Origin: Bryopsis sp. KO-2023
Lineage: Eukaryota > Chlorophyta > Ulvophyceae > Bryopsidales > Bryopsidaceae
Reading direction: 5' to 3'
Assembly (NCBI GenBank): GCA_030272585.1
Contig: BSYQ01000003.1
Coordinates: 6,882,001-6,946,000, forward strand
DNA length: 64,000 nucleotides
Positions within the stretch are counted from its first letter, which is position 1. Each line of letters begins with the position of its first letter. Positions 60,601 to 64,000 of the stretch are shown one piece after another. Made by a program: the position numbers and the translations under genes. Below the pieces are notes generated by a model. It did no database searches and had not been told where the DNA came from. It saw nothing but the letters and a program-made list of their open reading frames with translations.

Positions 60601-60676
60601 GGTTTTTCCCCAGTATGTCACTGTTAGTGGGACTCTCAGTAGTTACAGTCGGTCCCTCATTGTGTGTTTGTTCCAC
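57650..60676 (-). CDS. pol: Retrotransposon Pol polyprotein (RT-RNase H-integrase)
   Basis: One uninterrupted frame of 1,008 codons. N-terminal ~190 residues: acidic, Ser/Thr-rich, unassigned. Reverse transcriptase from about 190 to 360: VLFLRKPNGKVRKTVDFRLL, YLRLPQGWNCSP, and the catalytic FVDD. RNase H from about 470 to 600: NLFTDWSSSGWGYVLF, GELQALIWAL, LHTDSNSAVQ and PWADLLSRW. Integrase from about 690 to 900: zinc-binding HKEGH...CQTC (HHCC), catalytic GMDIIGP and LLCDGAAYF with VVERRNRALI (D,D35E), then a basic C-terminal domain (WKGPYKIVELISPSRVRI). No protease, gag or chromodomain. The frame begins with GTG at 60676 and has no in-frame ATG before the RT; it is open further back into the 5' LTR. 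Active-site residues are all intact. Confidence 0.93.
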   Translation of the reverse strand: MEQTHNEGPTVTTESPTNSDILGKNQSSVSHLQEETLLCSPRGGVGGTVEQEHLDLWKYWEALRGKPPGRSFSEHTTSSLSHLTTIWEEVADDLLDNTTAVGTGDRLWNGHTATVQTTQEQPACTSETQSETEDTGSVEYWRREFPNVIRDDLSRDAKATAAPLRVCHREVKWRVPFHRIPLHNTGIRYYATDVAPKEIRKLLTSLQGQGVIRPLGVGERALFSPVLFLRKPNGKVRKTVDFRLLNSYSDAWKTSLLHVRDVLKSIPPEWDYFTVLDLEQGFFQVDVCDSLQPLFAFETGEGDYTYLRLPQGWNCSPGLFHSRIRSSIHGYPGRNFVDDLIIGGEGVEGHDRNLRRVLTRLDEMGLRINRAKAVVRQKEVTYLGYTVTKGSYGLRRYVDDQVRQLPEMRDVRDVRQFVGMLNVCRGVCPNFHNIIQPLLELPKGSNPKLMQQLVAEAWKSILTNNVKLGNSDSGEYNLFTDWSSSGWGYVLFRGTPSEGCIVSLNSRKCADKGGEKVSSYLGELQALIWALKSVSQVVAGGQLTLHTDSNSAVQRITKLAPKEVVEDIRVVRLLAWLAENYPSPGRLRVQFLPGTSNPWADLLSRWYSRPTQTQGQVCALEPQEMHISKNTSMESGGSNRSTEQVLEQAEAVDSKESDSGRSGMSGNTELGHAYTGGSRGEELGKIAEGKELSRDQLERLHKEGHWSPQKLLWLCAQHGWKANRGDLEEIQRYCQTCQRVAPKKEKELLRGAGHLTHPGQTVGMDIIGPLPSGRSGHNHIVVVVDHLSRDSMVWKTKEVKGKQVRECLGEWIATHGSPDNLLCDGAAYFHSKDMRAWYKDNHIQVWRTPPYHHRANGVVERRNRALISKIRVLLLDHGGYWDDWLQKANWMVCNMVNRTTGWPPCKVWTLSSKEWDRIQQRLKESREKVNAQKKLSDWNHFLGEEVLLYDSARAEKKDQKFSASWKGPYKIVELISPSRVRIEEINGKLRRGRKPFLEVHKSQIRHFF

Positions 60677-60706
60677 TGCCCCGACTACCCCCCCCCTGGG
60701 TGAGCA

Positions 60707-60718
60707 GCTCCGAAACCA
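60707..60718 (-). promoter_or_regulatory. Primer-binding site
   Basis: Directly after the 5' LTR the minus strand reads TGGTTTCGGAGC, whose TGG pairs with the CCA end of a tRNA. It is close to, but not identical with, the TGGTATCAGAGC used by initiator-Met-primed elements; the primer tRNA cannot be named. Confidence 0.8.
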
Positions 60719-61044
60719 TGTTGTTACTGGAAGAACGAGCCTTCCGCAAAAAAAGTCTTACAACAAAAAGACAACCCCGAACTCCCGTTCACAGACTTTC
60801 CTTCCCGACTCACTCAACTCTCACACTTCCTCCACTGACTCATACCTCGTACTTCTAACGTAAATCCCCTACTGCCATGGGCCTCTCACCCGCACTGACC
60901 AGTCGATTCAACAGATTTGACATCGCTCTCAGAGTCAAATCGTGTGGTAGTACTTTCATTAGAAATGAGTGTCCGTTGTGTGAATTTGTTGATGTGACGC
61001 TCTTATGTCTGTCTTTCAGTACTTGTGTTCTACCCGGTCCAACA
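60719..61044 (-). repeat. Long terminal repeat (5' LTR of the element)
   Basis: 326 bp, same sequence as 57125-57450. It should carry the Pol II promoter that drives the element on the minus strand. Confidence 0.95.
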
Positions 61045-61048
61045 GTGG
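61045..61048 (+). repeat. Target-site duplication, right copy (GTGG)
   Basis: Matches 57121-57124. Confidence 0.75.
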
Positions 61049-62515
61049 GGATAAAAACCAATGGGGAATCGAGGCTCCGAAAAAAAAAGTGCTTGCTGTG
61101 AAATTGCAGACAACTCTCAGAACCAGCAATGATAGCCATTGTTCCTTGCACCTCCACAACACATTTTGGTCAGAAAGAATCCCCGATCATTTCACTCGAT
61201 TAATTCGATCGAAACAGAGTGCCACATCAGCGTTACGTCAGAAACGGAATTCTGGCGAATTTGCAACAAAACCACACCCATCGCGCGCCGTCTCTCTCTT
61301 ACCTGCCGGTTTTCTTGCGCGCGCTTGGACTTCTTGAAGGAGCTTGAAGCGTTTGGTTTATCGGTTTGGATAGCTGAGAATGGGTAAGGCGTTCGTTGCC
61401 GTGTGATGGTATCGATCGACTCCGGGATGTGATGATGGCGCTTTGAAGAAACCTCCCGATACTTCTGGTGGTACCTTCTTTTTGTTTTTCTCTGTCTCAA
61501 AAGGGGTATAAAAAAGTTTACTCGACGTTTCCGAGCAAAAACGAACTCAACTTTCCCCGATTTCGGATGGATGTTTCGGGATGTTTTCTCATTTGCCGGC
61601 GTTGCGGCCAGTCGAAGAGCGCACGTAGATGCCAGTAATACATATAATACGCTCTTTACTTTCGTTCACTTGAAGAGTCTTCGAAGTGCCCCTTGTTCAC
61701 GCGAAGGGGATCCTTTCACGCGATGTCTTCTAATCTGCAAAAACGGAAATTCGAAACCATCGACCAACTTCGCCGCCGAACATCTTTTTTTTCGCTGGAC
61801 GCGGATATTATACTACCTGTCCTTACTTTCAATGGTCTGTACTTGTTTTCACGGTGGTAGCGCCGGAAACGAGGCTCGAAAAACGATTTTGGAACCGGAT
61901 TGATACATGATCTCGACAGCGTTTTGCGTGCCGGACTCCCATCAGCTTTTTCTAGAGACACCACTGTTTTTGAGAGTGTTTACTTTCACTTCGTCTTGAA
62001 AACACTCAACTCTTCTACCCCGTCTTCACTGCGATAGAAACCCATGCGGAAAAACGAATTTGAAAGAAAGCCGTTGGGGCTCGGATCTGTTTGATAGCCC
62101 TTTTTGTTGCTGTTTCTCAATAAACTTGAACTTACTATATAACGCCATCACGTCGACGGCGATCTACCACGGCAGCGCAGCGTGAAAACAGATTTCAAAC
62201 AAAGTCGACAGGATGGCCATCTACAGACTGTTCTGTTCGACAGTCTGCAGACCTGGAAAGAAACATAAACTTAAGTTGGACAAGCTTATTCGTTTTTTTC
62301 TTGCGTGAAGTTTGAAACGGCGGTCGTTTTTACGACCCTGCTGTGTTCAATACACCCACAGGGAGTGTACTGGGAGGGGGTGAGGAAAAAGGAAGGGGCA
62401 GACACTCAGCCCTCCCCCCTTTCTTAATCCCCATTTCCCTCCAAATGATTTAAAATTTAAGACAAGAATATGTGACTTTTTTTGAGTTGGGTTTATGCAA
62501 TTTTTCAAAGGTTCT
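61049..62515. other. Intergenic, right flank of the retrotransposon
   Basis: About 1.5 kb without a gene I can support. GGGGTATAAAAAAG at about 61,502-61,515 is a fair TATA box on the plus strand; a downstream ORF at 61571-61903 (110 residues, Arg/Cys-rich) begins 60 bases later but has no family resemblance. Rejoining the sequence across the insertion does not produce an evident gene. Confidence 0.45.
61503..61514 (+). promoter_or_regulatory. TATA-like motif
   Basis: GGGTATAAAAAA on the plus strand. It could drive a transcript toward the ORF at 61571 or the coiled-coil gene; motif match only. Confidence 0.3.
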
Positions 62516-64000
62516 ATGGGTCCACCCCCACCGAGGCTGAGTCTAGATTCATTCATGAATCTTCGAATCGGCGAACCCACACCATTAGAAAGGTGAGTCC
62601 TCTTGCTTTTTCTTCCAGTTTTTTTTTTTGGTAGTGTTTGTTGTATTATGATTAACTTGACTGATTTTCTGTTTTTTCTTCTTGTAGGAGGGAGCGTGCG
62701 GTGGAGCAGCGGTGAGTGGATCAAAGATTCAAGAAATTCAGTGATATTTTTTCAAACATAAATTAAAAATCATGTTGCTTACTACTGTTTTTTTTTTGTT
62801 TTTTTTTGAACTACAGGGAGAAAAAACTACAAGACATGGAGGCGGAGGTGCGAGCCAAAAAAGACGAAGCGGATCGCTTGCGGGTGGAAATCGGGATGAA
62901 GTCTTGGGATGTCGAAGACAAAGAGAAGGACGTGAAAAAAAGAGAGGAAGATGTCGAAAGGTGAGCTGAAATTTTATTGCACAGAAAATTTTATTAATTG
63001 TATACAAGACTGGTTTATAGTTTTAAAAATTTCCTGCATTTTTTTTTTATGTTTATTATTTTTTTCTGTTGTTCTTACTGGTCACCTCAGGTGACTCAAC
63101 TGTCCCACAGCAGCCTGTTTTGCATTCACTGATCTCTACATGTAGTCTGATTTTTTTTTCTTTTTTCTTTTTTTTTTTGAAGAGAGCTCGTGAAGCTTCG
63201 GGACTACCACTGCCAGCTGAAAAGGGAGAAGGAGAATTTGGCGAGGAAGGCCGAAGAACTCCAAAGGAAGGAAGCTTTCCTCAGGAATGCGGAATCGACC
63301 CTGGCTCGGAGAGAACAAGAACTGAACCAGTGAGTTATTTGTGGCACAAAAGGACATCCTTGGTTTGTAATCTTTTTGTTTTTGTTTACATGTCACCAAA
63401 AGAAGAGGGTGGTGTTAATGTTTACAGCAAGTTTGCAGTGGATTTTGAGATTCATTTTCATGAGTGATGAGAATTTGATTCTTTCTGTAGAATTTTTTTT
63501 GTTATCCCACACAAGGCATATTGGATCTGGTGGCAAGGAAATTCTTTTTTCCTGTTTCCTTCCTTCGTTCTGTTTCGCTTTTTTTCGACGCTCTTGCTTT
63601 TTTTCGACGACCTGTTGTTTTTTCGCGCGACCTCGGTTTTTCTAACGAATATATTAATTTCGACTGGTGCACCTTTGCTTTCGTGTTTTTGACGTCGTCT
63701 GTTTCACCATTTAGGAAAGCCCAGCACATCGACCACGCAGCGAAAGCTGTGGAAGAGGCGGGTTCCAAGGTCGAAGGCGAGAGGAGGGCCATGGCGGGAA
63801 GAGTCCAGGAGCTCATCGCGAAGGAAGCGGAGGTGAGCGGAGGTGTGGAGGCGGTGAAGCGAGAAGGAGCGAGGCTGATGCAGTGGTGAGTTTTTTGCTT
63901 TTTCGATGCTATTTTCGTTTCCCTGGAGTAGTTTTCCGAACTCGCGCGTCAACGGATATTTTTTTTTTCACAGGCACGAAAACGTGAAGGCGAGAGCCGA
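62516..64000 (+). CDS. Long coiled-coil protein, 5' part (cut by window edge)
   Basis: Exons read in frame: 62516-62592, 62688-62711, 62817-62960, 63183-63329, 63715-63885, 63974 to the edge; every intron so far is phase 2, an unusually uniform pattern. The start is ATG 62516 (MGPPPPRLSLDSF); ATG 62555 is a downstream alternative, and earlier exons cannot be excluded. After a short Pro-rich head the chain is almost pure heptad coiled coil, rich in Lys, Glu, Arg and Ala: VEQREKKLQDMEAEVRAKKD, KEKDVKKREEDVERELVKLR, ENLARKAEELQRKEAFLRN, and AVEEAGSKVEGERRAMAGRV. One exon is just 24 nt. No catalytic domain. The composition suits a cytoskeletal, centriolar or axonemal filament protein; the family cannot be assigned from this part. 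Confidence 0.8.

Larger units (their letters stand above)
57125..61044 (-). mobile_element. Complete LTR retrotransposon, Ty3/gypsy-type pol, no gag
   Basis: A 3,920-bp element on the minus strand, bounded by two 326-bp LTRs that I read as identical, each beginning TGTTG and ending CAACA, and flanked by a GTGG target-site duplication. Identical LTRs mean a very recent insertion. The internal region is only 3.27 kb and is filled by one pol ORF (RT, RNase H, integrase); no gag nucleocapsid CCHC and no aspartic protease DTG/DSG motif are visible. The order RT-RH-IN is that of Ty3/gypsy. A primer-binding site adjoins the 5' LTR. The element therefore looks non-autonomous for particle formation or belongs to a compact gag-less lineage. 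Confidence 0.95.

Noticed and set aside
1..64000. CRISPR arrays, operons, Shine-Dalgarno sites
   Set aside because: Window is eukaryotic nuclear DNA; the regular repeats seen are microsatellites.

Overview
This window is nuclear DNA of a eukaryote, most likely a flagellate green alga. Nearly every gene is split by short GT-AG introns (about 80-350 nt). Plastid functions are present: a haem/chlorophyll-pathway enzyme and a thylakoid-lumen FKBP, both with N-terminal targeting sequence. There is a plant-type receptor-like kinase, an animal/alga-type cyclic-nucleotide phosphodiesterase and a coiled-coil protein of a flagellar family. A membrane RLK/Pelle kinase beside flagellar and cyclic-nucleotide genes fits an early-diverging streptophyte alga best. 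That is inference; no marker in the window names a species.

Layout: 1-2189 (-) 3' part is cut off, multi-spanning membrane protein. 3130-5809 (-) uroporphyrinogen decarboxylase, divergent from 6117-8669 (+) lumenal FKBP. 8.7-13.1 kb is a low-complexity desert. 13.1-17.0 kb (-) receptor-like kinase with Ig-like ectodomain repeats. 18.0-21.2 kb (-) class I phosphodiesterase. 21.6-23.5 kb (-) kinesin-1-like motor. 24.0-26.3 kb (-) TPR protein. 27.6-29.1 kb (+) F-box/WD40 protein. 30.6-31.1 kb (-) two related tiny membrane proteins. 31.6-33.5 kb (+) tafazzin-type acyltransferase. 33.5-37.6 kb unassigned. 37.6-40.6 kb (+) Ser/Pro-rich coiled-coil protein. 42.3-43.7 kb (+) secreted orphan. 44.6-47.4 kb (+) DUF4795-type flagellar coiled-coil protein. 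49.0-50.6 kb (-) RAMA-domain protein. 50.8-52.7 kb inverted repeat pair with a tRNA-like motif. 53.2-54.5 kb (-) DHHC palmitoyltransferase, divergent from 54.9-56.0 kb (+) Sec61 beta. 57.1-61.0 kb a complete LTR retrotransposon (element on -) with identical LTRs and a pol ORF but no gag. 62.5 kb to the end (+) a long coiled-coil protein, cut by the window edge.

The genes are housekeeping or signalling genes with no operon-like logic. Two tight head-to-head pairs (UROD/FKBP, both plastid; DHHC/Sec61 beta, both endomembrane) suggest shared promoters. Exon structures were built by hand: in every gene called with several exons, each joint has a GT (once GC) donor and AG acceptor and keeps the reading frame, and the total coding length is a multiple of three unless noted. 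Most items that merit a second look are the gag-less retroelement and its frame problem, the inverted repeat pair, the tandem mini-membrane-proteins, the RLK ectodomain and several orphan proteins.
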